Shown: piece by piece, positions 16,907 to 25,064 of the stretch
Layout: every line of letters begins with the position of its first letter
How positions within the stretch are numbered: position 1 is the stretch's first letter
NCBI GenBank assembly: GCA_017303735.1
Contig: JAFLCF010000016.1
Span: 1 to 37,610, forward strand
Direction of reading: 5' to 3'
Origin: Anaerolineae bacterium
Lineage (GTDB): Bacteria > Chloroflexota > Anaerolineae > Anaerolineales > Villigracilaceae
DNA: 37,610 nucleotides
Made by a program: the position numbers and the translations under genes
The notes under the pieces: generated by a model
Databases searched by the model: none
What the model was told of the DNA's origin: nothing
Seen by the model: only the letters and a program-made list of their open reading frames with translations

Positions 16907-17054
16907 ATCCCGAAGGGATGGAATGATTATAGTATTAACGGATAATAGATATAAATCCCGAAGGGATGACATAGTCTGAAATGATTATGACACCCCTTCG
17001 GGGTTGGAATTGCACATTGATAAATTTCCTATAATCCTTACACTCCTTCGGAGT
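16907..17054. repeat. Cluster of four small palindromes
   Basis: Four 13-bp palindromes occupy most of the 159-bp gap between two minus-strand genes: ATCCCGAAGGGAT at 16907-16919 and 16955-16967, ACCCCTTCGGGGT at 16992-17004, and ACTCCTTCGGAGT at 17042-17054. The first two and the last two point in opposite directions, judging from the shared flanks (ATGATTAT near the first two, GTTGG after the last two). Each would fold into a hairpin with a GAA or TTC loop. No gene is seen here. Confidence 0.75.
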
Positions 17055-17057
17055 TGG

Positions 17058-18080
17058 TTAAATAAATCCGCGAATGACGAAATGCCCAATGGCACGTACG
17101 ATAAAATGCGGCAATCTTTTCCAGACCGCAATGACAAATTGAAATTTGGGATTCTTCTGATTTAGTGAAGGTAGCTCATGCCCCGGCGCGAGCCAGAACC
17201 AATAAGCAAGCGGCTTTTTCTCCGGCGCCCATTTGGATTTAAAAATATCATTGCCCGAGCCGACCAGGCTTCGTCCAAGGTCGAAGGTTGAAAGTCCCTT
17301 TTGAATGGCGTGTTCGATGACAGACCAATATAAAAATTCTCCGGCATAAGATGAACGCGCAAAATGCAGGACGTTGGCGTGGAGATTGAAGATGGTCTTA
17401 CCTTGGAAAATGGAAACCCCGCCGCCGGTGATACGTCCCTTCGCATCATACGTGACCGCGAACTGGAGCATATCTCCCAGGCTTTCTGCCATCTGACGCA
17501 GATAGCGCTTCGCGTGATACGGTGAGCCGAGTTCATGCATCGAATGCGCAATGGCTTCATATGCATCGTCCAAGAGATCAAGATGACCGAAGCGGATGGA
17601 GAATCCTTTTTTGAGCGACTTGCGGATGTGATTGCGATGATCTGATGAGAAGCGTTTTAGTAAATCTTCTGGCGTGGCAGGTAAAGGAATCAGATAGGTG
17701 AAGTAAACGGGGTGTTCCACCCAGCCTTCGGGCGGGGAAGAGGCGGTATCGTCAAATCGAAGTGAGATGTATTCGGCGTTGATCTCTTTTGCGAGGCGTT
17801 GGGCTTCATCCAATAAAAGATTTCGAGCTTCGTGGTTTTCGTAGGCGAAGCCGCCGTAACTGCCGAAAGGTGCGGTGGCAAGATAATGACCAAATACAGG
17901 ATGTTTGACTTCGAGCAACGATAATGCGCCAACGGGTTTATCGCCATCAAGCGCGACGAAACGATGCACGGGATGAGCATAGACTTGATGAATGAAATTC
18001 ATCCACGAGTCGAGACCGCTATAGCTGAGTTGGGATTCGAGCGCAGGGGCGTGCAGAGAAGTGACCCGTTGAATGTTCAT
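17058..18080 (-). CDS. FemAB-like aminoacyltransferase-fold protein (GNAT_6)
   Basis: A 340-residue protein of the FemAB/GNAT-like superfamily, related to the peptidoglycan interpeptide-bridge enzymes and to FemAB-related proteins of exopolysaccharide/exosortase loci. Two GNAT-like halves are visible. The second half holds RNHIRKSLKKGFSIRFG, then GGGVSIFQGKTIFNLHAN, SSYAGEFLYWSVIEHAIQ and STFDLGRSLVGSGNDIFKSKW, all features of this group. It overlaps the polysaccharide deacetylase by 4 bp (ATGA), so they are translated together. A role in adding an acyl or aminoacyl group to a surface polymer is inferred from context. Confidence 0.82.
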   Translation of the reverse strand: MNIQRVTSLHAPALESQLSYSGLDSWMNFIHQVYAHPVHRFVALDGDKPVGALSLLEVKHPVFGHYLATAPFGSYGGFAYENHEARNLLLDEAQRLAKEINAEYISLRFDDTASSPPEGWVEHPVYFTYLIPLPATPEDLLKRFSSDHRNHIRKSLKKGFSIRFGHLDLLDDAYEAIAHSMHELGSPYHAKRYLRQMAESLGDMLQFAVTYDAKGRITGGGVSIFQGKTIFNLHANVLHFARSSYAGEFLYWSVIEHAIQKGLSTFDLGRSLVGSGNDIFKSKWAPEKKPLAYWFWLAPGHELPSLNQKNPKFQFVIAVWKRLPHFIVRAIGHFVIRGFI

Positions 18081-18907
18081 AATTCTTTGATGTATTCTTG
18101 CATGGTGGAGGTGGGAAAGTTCTTGAGCAGTTCTTTGAGGAAGCTGGATTTATTGAAGGTGAACGGAAAGAGCAGTGGGTGATGAAGCATATCTACGATA
18201 AAGTTTTTTGGATAGCCTTCGGGCGTGATGATCTCGTACGGATGCAAAAAGATGACCGGGCTTTTGCCTGCTTTGAATTCGCGTTCGATGATCTTGTAAA
18301 CGGTTTTACGGAAAAGTCCGCTCATGAAGCTGGAGCCGTAGGGAAACTCACCGCCGCTGACGAGTTTGAGATTCATGTAGCGTGGTGCGTTGAATTCAGT
18401 GGGCATTTTTAGTAGCGGCAATGTGCTGACGGGAATCTCCCAGACATTACCTTTTTTTACAGCCACGCTTGCAGGCGCATATTGTGACGAACTGTAGATG
18501 AAGTTGTGTTTCGCGAGCAGCGGATATACTTCTTCGACTGTGTTGATCATCGGAGCGCGATAGCCGCGCACATTGTATTTTTTTATCCAATCGGCAGAGG
18601 CGATCAGATCTTTTTCGATCTCTTTGGCATCATCGAGTCTGCGATGAATATGGCAATGAAAGCCAACCTCGTGACCGGCACTTGAAATTTTTTCGGGCAA
18701 TTCGGGGAACCATCCCACCATTTCGCCGACGAGATAGAACGTGACCTTGGAATCACCAAAGATCTCAAGAATGGGGTCAATGGCGCGGCGTGAACGTTCG
18801 CCATCTAATTGATAGCGTGTTTCGGGTGGCAGAAAATCATACCGCCGCGAAGGCGCGAACCAGGATTCATAGTCGATGGTGAGGAGCAGGCGTGGAGAAG
18901 GTGTCAT
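18077..18907 (-). CDS. Polysaccharide deacetylase (NodB-type)
   Basis: A 276-residue member of carbohydrate esterase family 4, removing acetyl groups from N-acetylated sugars in a polysaccharide. Visible motifs: TIDYES near the N-terminus (Asp at residue 12; motif 1 normally has Asp-Asp, here Asp-Tyr-Glu), HEVGFHCHIHR (metal-binding His 84 and His 88), RGYRAP (114-119) and a late FLHPYEI (catalytic His). No signal peptide is seen, so it may act in the cytoplasm, as in exosortase-linked loci, or be membrane-associated. It is coupled to the FemAB-like gene by a 4-bp overlap. Confidence 0.88.
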   Translation of the reverse strand: MTPSPRLLLTIDYESWFAPSRRYDFLPPETRYQLDGERSRRAIDPILEIFGDSKVTFYLVGEMVGWFPELPEKISSAGHEVGFHCHIHRRLDDAKEIEKDLIASADWIKKYNVRGYRAPMINTVEEVYPLLAKHNFIYSSSQYAPASVAVKKGNVWEIPVSTLPLLKMPTEFNAPRYMNLKLVSGGEFPYGSSFMSGLFRKTVYKIIEREFKAGKSPVIFLHPYEIITPEGYPKNFIVDMLHHPLLFPFTFNKSSFLKELLKNFPTSTMQEYIKEL

Positions 18908-18921
18908 GCGCGGGGATTATA

Positions 18922-20487
18922 TTACGGGACTCGCTTGATCACACAGAAGGTTGCGCCCATGCGTGAGATTTCGATCACCGCAGGTTCGTCGCGTAGGAAT
19001 TTCAGGTCTTCATTCGAACGCGTGTTGACAAGATAATAATCGCCGGATTTCATCTCTTTTTGTTCGGACCGAAAATCGCGGACGGTGATATCCAAGTCTG
19101 CATAATAGGCGGCGATATACGGTTCACGCCGGACGAAAAGCTGTGTCCCTGGTACTGCAAGTTGATTCAAGCCGAGAACGGCTTCGCGGTAGCAGGTCAG
19201 CCAGTATTCTGTTTCGTATTTGCGGAAGACAGCATCCATGCCGCCTGCGAGGTTGTTGTAGTAGGCGTATTGATATGGATGTAGTTGCAGAATGGGAAGA
19301 ATTCCGAATGCAAGAATGGCGAGTGTGAGCAGAAGTTTTTGTCCGCTTTGTTTGAGCCAATTGAATATAACTTCAAATGCAAAGCCCGCAAAAATGAACA
19401 AAGGCGGCAGGATGAATAAAAAGTGACGATAGCCATCGTACATGGCGGGGCGTTTTAGGAAAATATATGCGGCAAGAATTCCGAACCATGCCAGCAAAAT
19501 GGAGAGTGTGAGGCGGGTTTTAAAATCAGATTTCCAGAAACCCAAAAAGATGCCAGCGGCAATCAGTAGATAGGTCGGTTCGGTGAGAGTGTAACTGAGC
19601 AATACGGGGAAGTAGCGGAGCGGAATCTCTCCAGCTTGATAATCGTTCCCGGCAAAGAGAACATTGAGCTGGGTTGGGTTATCAGACATGAAGACAAACA
19701 CTTCAATGAATTTTTCTGTCAGGTTGAGCCAGAGATAAGGCCATGCCAAGAACATAATCAATAAAGACAGAGCTGCGTATAGCCAAATTGTAGGGCGTTT
19801 GATGAGTTCTGAGGTTTTTATGCCTTGAACGAGTGCATAAAGGATAACAAGAATGGCGGCGAGAGGTCCGAGGATGCGGATGGAGGTGGCGATGCCGAGG
19901 AAGAAGGAGGCTAATAGGAGATTAGTGATTGGTAATTGGTAAATTGGTAGATTGGTAGATTGGGAATTGGTCTTCCATTTGTCGATCAGCTCAAAGCCGA
20001 AGAGGACGGCGCCGAGGAAGAAGGTGAGGAAGGGGATGTCTTTGGGGTTGATGAAGGCATGTCCCCACAGGAGGGGTTGAAATGTGAAAAGCGAGGCAAC
20101 GGCAAACGCAGCCCAATTGTCCATCCATTTTGAGGCGAGGCGATAGAGGAGATAAATGCTGAGGTTGAAGGTCAAGAAATTGGTCAGGTGCCAGGCTGAG
20201 GCGGAGTCAAATCCAAGCCCTTTCCATAAAGATACGAGAGGCATGGCAACGAGTAGATAGGCAGGTCCGCGATTGGCATGGTCGCTACCGCTGGAGCCAA
20301 AGGATTGAGTAACGTTGAAGTCTCCACTGAACCAGTTGGAGGGGGTGTAGGCGTATTTAAGGGCTTCGCCATAATCGTAGAAGAGGGGTTCATCCCATGC
20401 TAAACCGTAAGAGCGGAAGGTTGCCAAACCGATGATGAGGTTGATGGCAAGTAAGATGATGATGGGATGTTGACGAAGTTTGTTCAT
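18922..20487 (-). CDS. GT39-type membrane glycosyltransferase
   Basis: A 521-residue GT-C protein with about 11-12 membrane segments. The acidic catalytic loop after the first segment reads GLAWDEPLFYDYG, and HAFINPKDIP lies in a later conserved loop. It would use a lipid-linked sugar on the outer face of the membrane. The start at 20487 (MNKLRQHP) precedes the first membrane segment; the longer TTG-started frame to 20541 overlaps the thioesterase and is rejected. No ribosome site is clear, and a hairpin lies just before it. Residues about 173-189 (KTNSQSTNLPIYQLPITN) are encoded by an imperfect 7-8-bp repeat, apparently an in-frame insertion. Confidence 0.87.
   Translation of the reverse strand: MNKLRQHPIIILLAINLIIGLATFRSYGLAWDEPLFYDYGEALKYAYTPSNWFSGDFNVTQSFGSSGSDHANRGPAYLLVAMPLVSLWKGLGFDSASAWHLTNFLTFNLSIYLLYRLASKWMDNWAAFAVASLFTFQPLLWGHAFINPKDIPFLTFFLGAVLFGFELIDKWKTNSQSTNLPIYQLPITNLLLASFFLGIATSIRILGPLAAILVILYALVQGIKTSELIKRPTIWLYAALSLLIMFLAWPYLWLNLTEKFIEVFVFMSDNPTQLNVLFAGNDYQAGEIPLRYFPVLLSYTLTEPTYLLIAAGIFLGFWKSDFKTRLTLSILLAWFGILAAYIFLKRPAMYDGYRHFLFILPPLFIFAGFAFEVIFNWLKQSGQKLLLTLAILAFGILPILQLHPYQYAYYNNLAGGMDAVFRKYETEYWLTCYREAVLGLNQLAVPGTQLFVRREPYIAAYYADLDITVRDFRSEQKEMKSGDYYLVNTRSNEDLKFLRDEPAVIEISRMGATFCVIKRVP
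19921..19970. repeat. In-frame ATTGGTA-type short repeat inside the GT39 gene
   Basis: Imperfect tandem copies of a 7-8-bp unit (ATTGGTA plus A, G or nothing). On the minus strand it contains CCCAATCTACCAATCTACC and continues in the same style to CACTAATC. It encodes a loop of about 17 residues between two membrane segments, with no frameshift. A closely related sequence sits at 27404-27474. Confidence 0.7.
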
Positions 20488-20499
20488 ATTGAAACGGAC

Positions 20500-20517
20500 G
20501 CCGCCGAAGACGGCGGC
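20500..20517 (-). other. Hairpin between thioesterase and GT39 genes
   Basis: A perfect 7-bp GC-rich stem, GCCGCCG and CGGCGGC with a 4-nt loop, in the 43-bp gap 5' of the GT39 start. There is no T run after it, so it is not a typical terminator. It may lower downstream translation or stabilise the RNA. Confidence 0.5.
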
Positions 20518-20530
20518 TGAGGTTATTTGT

Positions 20531-20998
20531 TTATTTTGCAATGCGTCTTTGTTGGCGCAGTTTGGCTTGCTCGTACCGGGCTTTGTCTTCGTCGGTTTCG
20601 AGCACTAGTTGTGGGATGGCTGTTGGGCGGTTGTCATCGTCCAAGCCGACATAGACGAGATAGGCTGTGTTGGTGTGCGTGCGTTCGCCGGTGATGGGAT
20701 TCTCGGCAATGACCTGTACTTCGGCTTCCAAGGAGGTGCGCCCAGTGTAGGTGACTTCTGCTGTGAAGGTGACTAGGTCGCCAATCTTGATCGGTTCGCG
20801 GAAGACAAGCGAGTCGACGGCAACAGTGACGACGCGCGTTTGGGCATGGCGCATGCAAGCAAGCGCTCCGGCTTCATCGACCAGTTTCATAATCCAGCCG
20901 CCGTGGACGTTGCCATGATGATTGGCATGTTCGGGCTGCATGAGTTGGGAGAGGTACACGCGAGAGGCGCGGGAGGTTTTAACAGGTGTTTGGTTCAT
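20531..20998 (-). CDS. Acyl-CoA thioesterase (hotdog fold, YciA/BACH-like)
   Basis: A 155-residue single-domain hotdog thioesterase that hydrolyses acyl-CoA to free acid and CoA. The family signature ANHHGNVHGGWIMKLVDEAGA (shown over ~21 positions from about 25) holds the Asn/Asp-Gly active-site helix; FREPIKIGDLVTF is the second conserved strand. The C-terminal tail (KARYEQAKLRQQRRIAK) is basic and helical, as in YciA-type proteins. It starts 3 bp after the stop of the upstream small gene and lacks a good ribosome site, so translation is likely coupled. Confidence 0.87.
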   Translation of the reverse strand: MNQTPVKTSRASRVYLSQLMQPEHANHHGNVHGGWIMKLVDEAGALACMRHAQTRVVTVAVDSLVFREPIKIGDLVTFTAEVTYTGRTSLEAEVQVIAENPITGERTHTNTAYLVYVGLDDDNRPTAIPQLVLETDEDKARYEQAKLRQQRRIAK

Positions 20999-21001
20999 TT
21001 A

Positions 21002-21379
21002 TTAATCCATATCCGGTCTTGATTCGCCGCTGTCCACCGTGTGGAGTTTTTCCGGCTGATCGAGCAGGATGTCGATCAGTGAGAAGCTGAGATCAGACAT
21101 CATCGGTGCAAGCGGGATGTTGTTCGGAGGTTGGACACGATTTGGGGCTGGCGGCGGGTTGATGCGCGGTTTGCTATCATCCATGGCACGCTTGCCTACA
21201 ATACGCGGATCATTCGTCAAGGTGCCGACATATTCGCCGAGCACCGAATAGACTTCGCGGCTTGCTGTGACGAATCCGATCCAGTCGCCGGTTCGATTGA
21301 AAAGATAAGGGTAGAGGAGGAATGCTTCCGCATCTCCGTTGGTAGTGTAGATGGGAATCAACGATTTCTGTGGTGACAT
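21002..21379 (-). CDS. Small beta-repeat protein of unknown function
   Basis: A 125-residue protein that I cannot assign firmly. The first ~65 residues contain short repeated strand-turn-strand units (IYTTNGDAEAFLL, YLFNRTGDWIGFVT, EVYSVLGEYVGTL, DPRIVGKR) that recall the 4-fold beta-flower proteins. A Pro/Asn-rich linker (PRINPPPAPNRVQPPNNIP) follows, then a charged C-terminus. No signal peptide is seen. The ATG at 21379 has AGGA six bases upstream. It sits between gtrA and the thioesterase gene on the same strand with 3-12-bp gaps. Confidence 0.65.
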   Translation of the reverse strand: MSPQKSLIPIYTTNGDAEAFLLYPYLFNRTGDWIGFVTASREVYSVLGEYVGTLTNDPRIVGKRAMDDSKPRINPPPAPNRVQPPNNIPLAPMMSDLSFSLIDILLDQPEKLHTVDSGESRPDMD

Positions 21380-21391
21380 ATTGTTCCTGTT

Positions 21392-21856
21392 TTACGTCTC
21401 GTCGTCAATGTCATTATACGTCCAGTAGCGGTTGATGAAGAAATTCCACATCATAACGATGCCTACAGCAGTGGCGAGGGTGAAGTTCTTGGCGATGAAT
21501 TCTGCCGTGAGATGCGGGGTGTGGAACGTCTTCTCGACGAATTGTAAAAGTGGCGGTTCGGCATAATGCAGGATGGGGATGCGGATCAATACGCCAGCAG
21601 CGTTTACGAGAAAGAACATCCCCAATTGGCTGAGTAGTGGGCGTGAGCGCGATTCGGGGTATGTCCAGAATCGATTCCATATAAAGTTGCTAATGACGGC
21701 GCATAAAAAGGAAATGGTCCCCGCTACCACGAGCGGGAGTTCCATGATCCCATGTGAAAGCAGGTTCATGACGCCGAAATCAATGGCGGCGCCAATTGCA
21801 CCCACCAGCGCAAACTTGAAAAAACGATTGCGCTCTTTGCTGTCTTTCAGGATCAT
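21392..21856 (-). CDS. GtrA-family membrane protein
   Basis: A 154-residue protein with four membrane segments and the GtrA signature: [20 protein letters not shown] at the N-terminus, [19 protein letters not shown] in the middle, and [10 protein letters not shown] at the end. GtrA-type proteins help move polyprenyl-phosphate sugars across the membrane or assist glycosyltransferases, which fits with the nearby GT39 and sugar-nucleotide genes. It overlaps the UDP-glucuronate decarboxylase gene by 4 bp (ATGA), so the two are translated together. Confidence 0.88.
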   Translation of the reverse strand: MILKDSKERNRFFKFALVGAIGAAIDFGVMNLLSHGIMELPLVVAGTISFLCAVISNFIWNRFWTYPESRSRPLLSQLGMFFLVNAAGVLIRIPILHYAEPPLLQFVEKTFHTPHLTAEFIAKNFTLATAVGIVMMWNFFINRYWTYNDIDDET

Positions 21857-22812
21857 GCCAGCCCCAATTTTTGTTTAAAGAATGGGATCGTGCGCCGAAT
21901 GCCTTCCTCGAGATTAACTTTTGGTTCCCATTTCAGAATATCCCTTGCGCGGGTAATATCGGGCCGGCGGCGCTGTGGATCGCGGGCGCTGCGGGAATTT
22001 TCCATATATTGAATGCCAGCCGTGTTGCCAGTCACTTTGTTGATGGCTTCTGCAAATTCCAAAATAGACATTTCGATCGGGTTGCCAATGTTCACAGGCA
22101 TGTGTTCATCGGAATAAAGCAGTTTGACGATGCCATCGATCAGATCGTCTACGAAACAGAAGGAGCGGGTCTGACCGCCATCGCCGTACACGGTCAGTGG
22201 TTGACCCAACAAGGCTTGTTTGAGCAAATTGGGCAGGGCACGCCCATCTTCCAGGTCCATGCGTGGACCGTAGGTATTGAAGATGCGCACAATGCTGGTA
22301 TTCACACCATGAAAGCGGTGGTATGCCATCGTCAACGACTCAGCAAATCGTTTGGCTTCGTCATACACAGCACGTTCGCCAACCGGGTCTACATTGCCAG
22401 CGTAGGTCTCAGCTTGTGGGTGGACTTCCGGGTCGCCATAGATCTCACTGGTGGAAGCGAGAAGAAACCTTGATTTTTCACGTCTTGCCACGCCCAGGCA
22501 GTTATGGGTGCCAAGTGCGCCTGCCTTCATGGTTTGGATGGGCAGGTTGAAATACCCTGATTTTGATTGCGGGTTTGGGCTGGCGGGTGATGCAAAATGC
22601 AAAATCGCATCCACAGAGCCGGGAACAAAAATGTAAGTAGAGACATCACGGTTATAGAATTGAAAACGCTGGTTGGATGCAAGATGGGCGATATTATCTG
22701 GGCTGCCTGTGATGAAGTTATCCATACCAATGATGTCATGACCATCTGCCAGGAGATGATCACAAAGATGAGAGCCGAGAAATCCGGCAGCGCCGGTGAT
22801 CAAAATACGCAT
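21853..22812 (-). CDS. UDP-glucuronate decarboxylase-like NAD-dependent epimerase/dehydratase
   Basis: A 319-residue short-chain dehydrogenase/reductase of the extended type. It starts with the NAD-binding [15 protein letters not shown]. The catalytic Tyr-x3-Lys is in AVYDEAKR, and [15 protein letters not shown] and [10 protein letters not shown] are close to UDP-xylose synthase (Uxs) sequences, where the usual segment is YDEGKR. It would convert UDP-glucuronate to UDP-xylose for a surface glycan; another epimerase specificity cannot be excluded. GAGG eight bases before the ATG at 22812 supports the start. Confidence 0.87.
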   Translation of the reverse strand: MRILITGAAGFLGSHLCDHLLADGHDIIGMDNFITGSPDNIAHLASNQRFQFYNRDVSTYIFVPGSVDAILHFASPASPNPQSKSGYFNLPIQTMKAGALGTHNCLGVARREKSRFLLASTSEIYGDPEVHPQAETYAGNVDPVGERAVYDEAKRFAESLTMAYHRFHGVNTSIVRIFNTYGPRMDLEDGRALPNLLKQALLGQPLTVYGDGGQTRSFCFVDDLIDGIVKLLYSDEHMPVNIGNPIEMSILEFAEAINKVTGNTAGIQYMENSRSARDPQRRRPDITRARDILKWEPKVNLEEGIRRTIPFFKQKLGLA

Positions 22813-22835
22813 TCTTTTTACCTCTTATGTTTTAG

Positions 22836-24425
22836 TTACTTCCAGTCGATGCGGGAGATCAATCCATCACCCGTGACTTGATAGGTATTTCCATTTTCGC
22901 TATCTACCAACCACAGATTACCTTGATATGTGACAGCTAGAAAGTTACCGCTTTGTCCTTCCACCTGCGCAGGTGCCCAGGCAGGCGTTTGCGGTTCCAG
23001 TCCATTCTTGTCGGCAGGTGGGAAGAGCGCACGGCTGTTCGACCCATCACGGTCCATCACGATCAAGCGGTAGCGGCTCGAGTCGCTTTGGTCTGTGAAG
23101 ATCGATTGCAAATACGCCACTTGAAATGCTGCTTCTCGCCCAACATACTCGATCGGGGATAGGGAAGGATAGGCGAACATACCCGTTGAATTGACAAGCG
23201 AAACCGCCGCTTCATTACTGAACGAGAGAGCTGAGAGGTCGAAATAAGGCGACTCCTCGCCGGAAATGGGTGCAGGCGCCGGGGCATGGCTGACGAAGTA
23301 TAAAGTGTTTCCGTCTGAGCCCCAAACGATGGGTGGAATCCATGCCCAGTCGCTGTGAGTATTGAGTGGCGTGATCTCCAGAAGTGGCTTCAAATATCCT
23401 TTATCCTGATCGACCAACCCAATGCCATCAGGGCGGGCGTAGGCGAGCCTGCCATCCGGTGCAAAAGAAAAGGTCATACCCCACCATCCATACACCCCGC
23501 CGCTGCTTGGGTAAAGAATGCGTTTGGGGCTACCGCTATTGGTAATGCTAACTCGGTACAAGTCATTGTTTGCCTGCCATCCGGGAGCGGCACTGCGCGG
23601 CTCGACTGTGGAGTATGCCACGGAATTCGTCCCTGGAATCCATGCTGCAAAGTGGACGACGTTCTTCGCCTGTAATGAGATGAGTTTCGGTTCGAGGTTT
23701 CGCGTGCGAACCGCCCAAAGCGTATTGATCTCTTCGTCGGCGGGTTTGCTTGATCTTCGTGTGAACACCAAATATTCGCCGTTTGGTGAAAGTGTGAATA
23801 TTCTTCCGTCCAGATCGCCGGTGCTGACGATGACACGCCGATTGGCGGTGGAGCCTTCCATGATCCATGCGTTGCCGCCTGCAAGATAGGCAAGGGTGCC
23901 AGGAATATTTAACGGCACAAAAGATGCCTGCGCACCCACCATGACGATCTCAGGCAGGGCTTCGCTCAAGATCACGCTTTTCACGATATTCTTACTAACC
24001 TCAACCTGATCCTCAAGAATTCTGCGATAGGTGAGTTCTTCCAATCCGTTTACGCCAGCTTGTACGAGGCGGGTTTCGCCTTCGGGCAAGGTTTCATTGC
24101 GAACGATCTGCCGCTCGAATGGGATGACCACTTCTTCGGTCTCAAAAATTTCTTCAACACGTACAAGGGTAACCGTATCCCCTTCTGCGATGACGGTGTA
24201 AAGCGGCGGTTCGGTCTTGTCGAGGCTTCCGAGTTCGATGCCTGCGCTTTCCAATGCCTGTGTGACGGTGATTCCCGGGGAGACGGTCACTTGCCGGGTC
24301 TGCCCATCCGCAATGATTGTGATGCTGATCTCACTGTTGATCTGCGGAGAACGGCAGGCAGTGATCAGCAAAGCAAAAAGCTGAATGGCGGCAAACAAGC
24401 CAGAGCGGAGGGAGAGGCGGGGCAT
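22836..24425 (-). CDS. Lipoprotein with DUF348, G5 and C-terminal beta-propeller-like regions
   Basis: A 529-residue putative lipoprotein (signal ends in LFALLITAC, lipidated Cys24). Residues about 32-90 (ISITIIADGQTRQVTVSPGI onward) match the ubiquitin-like DUF348 domain. About 92-170 (EEVVIPFERQIVRNETLPEG, then VEVSKNIVKSVIL) match a G5 domain, which binds polysaccharide or zinc in other proteins. The remaining ~340 residues consist of TolB/WD40-like beta-propeller repeats (FTLSPNGEYLVFTRR, FSFAPDGRLAYARPDG, VWGSDGNTLYFVSH). In YabE-type proteins DUF348-G5 precedes a cell-wall hydrolase; here the hydrolase is replaced by a propeller. The start ATG has no obvious ribosome site. Confidence 0.82.
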   Translation of the reverse strand: MPRLSLRSGLFAAIQLFALLITACRSPQINSEISITIIADGQTRQVTVSPGITVTQALESAGIELGSLDKTEPPLYTVIAEGDTVTLVRVEEIFETEEVVIPFERQIVRNETLPEGETRLVQAGVNGLEELTYRRILEDQVEVSKNIVKSVILSEALPEIVMVGAQASFVPLNIPGTLAYLAGGNAWIMEGSTANRRVIVSTGDLDGRIFTLSPNGEYLVFTRRSSKPADEEINTLWAVRTRNLEPKLISLQAKNVVHFAAWIPGTNSVAYSTVEPRSAAPGWQANNDLYRVSITNSGSPKRILYPSSGGVYGWWGMTFSFAPDGRLAYARPDGIGLVDQDKGYLKPLLEITPLNTHSDWAWIPPIVWGSDGNTLYFVSHAPAPAPISGEESPYFDLSALSFSNEAAVSLVNSTGMFAYPSLSPIEYVGREAAFQVAYLQSIFTDQSDSSRYRLIVMDRDGSNSRALFPPADKNGLEPQTPAWAPAQVEGQSGNFLAVTYQGNLWLVDSENGNTYQVTGDGLISRIDWK

Positions 24426-24444
24426 GTCGTGTATAATCCAGCCG

Positions 24445-25014
24445 CTATTTGATGCGTCCGGTCACGGTCATGATGCCGTCTGCGATTGCGATGGTTTGCA
24501 GTCGGAACCCTACGGCAACGGGTCCGAACGAGCCGGTGAAGGCTTCTTCGATGATGGCGCTGATGGCGTTATTGATGCCTTCGGGGGCAGGGAAGGGACC
24601 GAAGTCAGCTGATGCGATGGTGATCTTCGGTTGTCCCGATACTTCATCAATGGCGACATTCATGGTGATGAGCATGTTGGCGGTGAACCAGCCCTGTGTG
24701 ATCTTGCCGTACATGAGCATTTGACCATTGCGAAGCAAAATTTGCGGGTCGCTGAATGGCGGGTTGGTTTGTTGTGAAAGCTTTTCTGCCATGAAGCCGG
24801 TGAGTTGGGCTTCGGTGATTGATAGGGTGATCACACCAGTCTCTGCACCAGTGATGATCGCCTGTTGGATCATGTCGTTGAGGGCTTGGGCATCTGTGGG
24901 GGAGGCGGGGACGGTTTGTGCGGGATATTCGGGTCCGCCGACGTTGATGGCACAAGCCAGCGATGACGAGATCAGGATTGCAATAAATAGATAGAGGAAT
25001 TTTTGTTTTTTCAT
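24445..25014 (-). CDS. Putative lipoprotein, YpmS/DUF2993-like
   Basis: A 189-residue putative lipoprotein (signal ISSSLAC, Cys21, followed by a Pro/Thr linker). The body is a long beta-rich domain with LSITEAQLTGFMAEKLSQQ, then ILLRNGQMLMYGKI and the C-terminal LQTIAIADGIMTVTGRI. This order (FT-type helix, then curved sheet, then a conserved final strand) resembles YpmS/DUF2993 lipid-binding-like proteins, but similarity is judged by eye only. It lies 19 bp ahead of the DUF348-G5 lipoprotein on the same strand, so the two probably form one outer-face unit. No ribosome site is clear before the ATG at 25014. Confidence 0.72.
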   Translation of the reverse strand: MKKQKFLYLFIAILISSSLACAINVGGPEYPAQTVPASPTDAQALNDMIQQAIITGAETGVITLSITEAQLTGFMAEKLSQQTNPPFSDPQILLRNGQMLMYGKITQGWFTANMLITMNVAIDEVSGQPKITIASADFGPFPAPEGINNAISAIIEEAFTGSFGPVAVGFRLQTIAIADGIMTVTGRIK

Positions 25015-25064
25015 GGTAATTTATAGATGTTTGAATATATAGACAGCGGAGCCATTATAGCATC

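Noticed and set aside
16899..17057. Possible CRISPR array from the repeated CCCGAAGGG units
   Set aside because: Repeats are only 13 bp, palindromic, unevenly spaced and in two orientations, with no cas genes nearby.
21871..22473. A 200-codon plus-strand frame opposite the UDP-glucuronate decarboxylase
   Set aside because: Antisense shadow of a clear NAD-dependent enzyme; no supporting signals.
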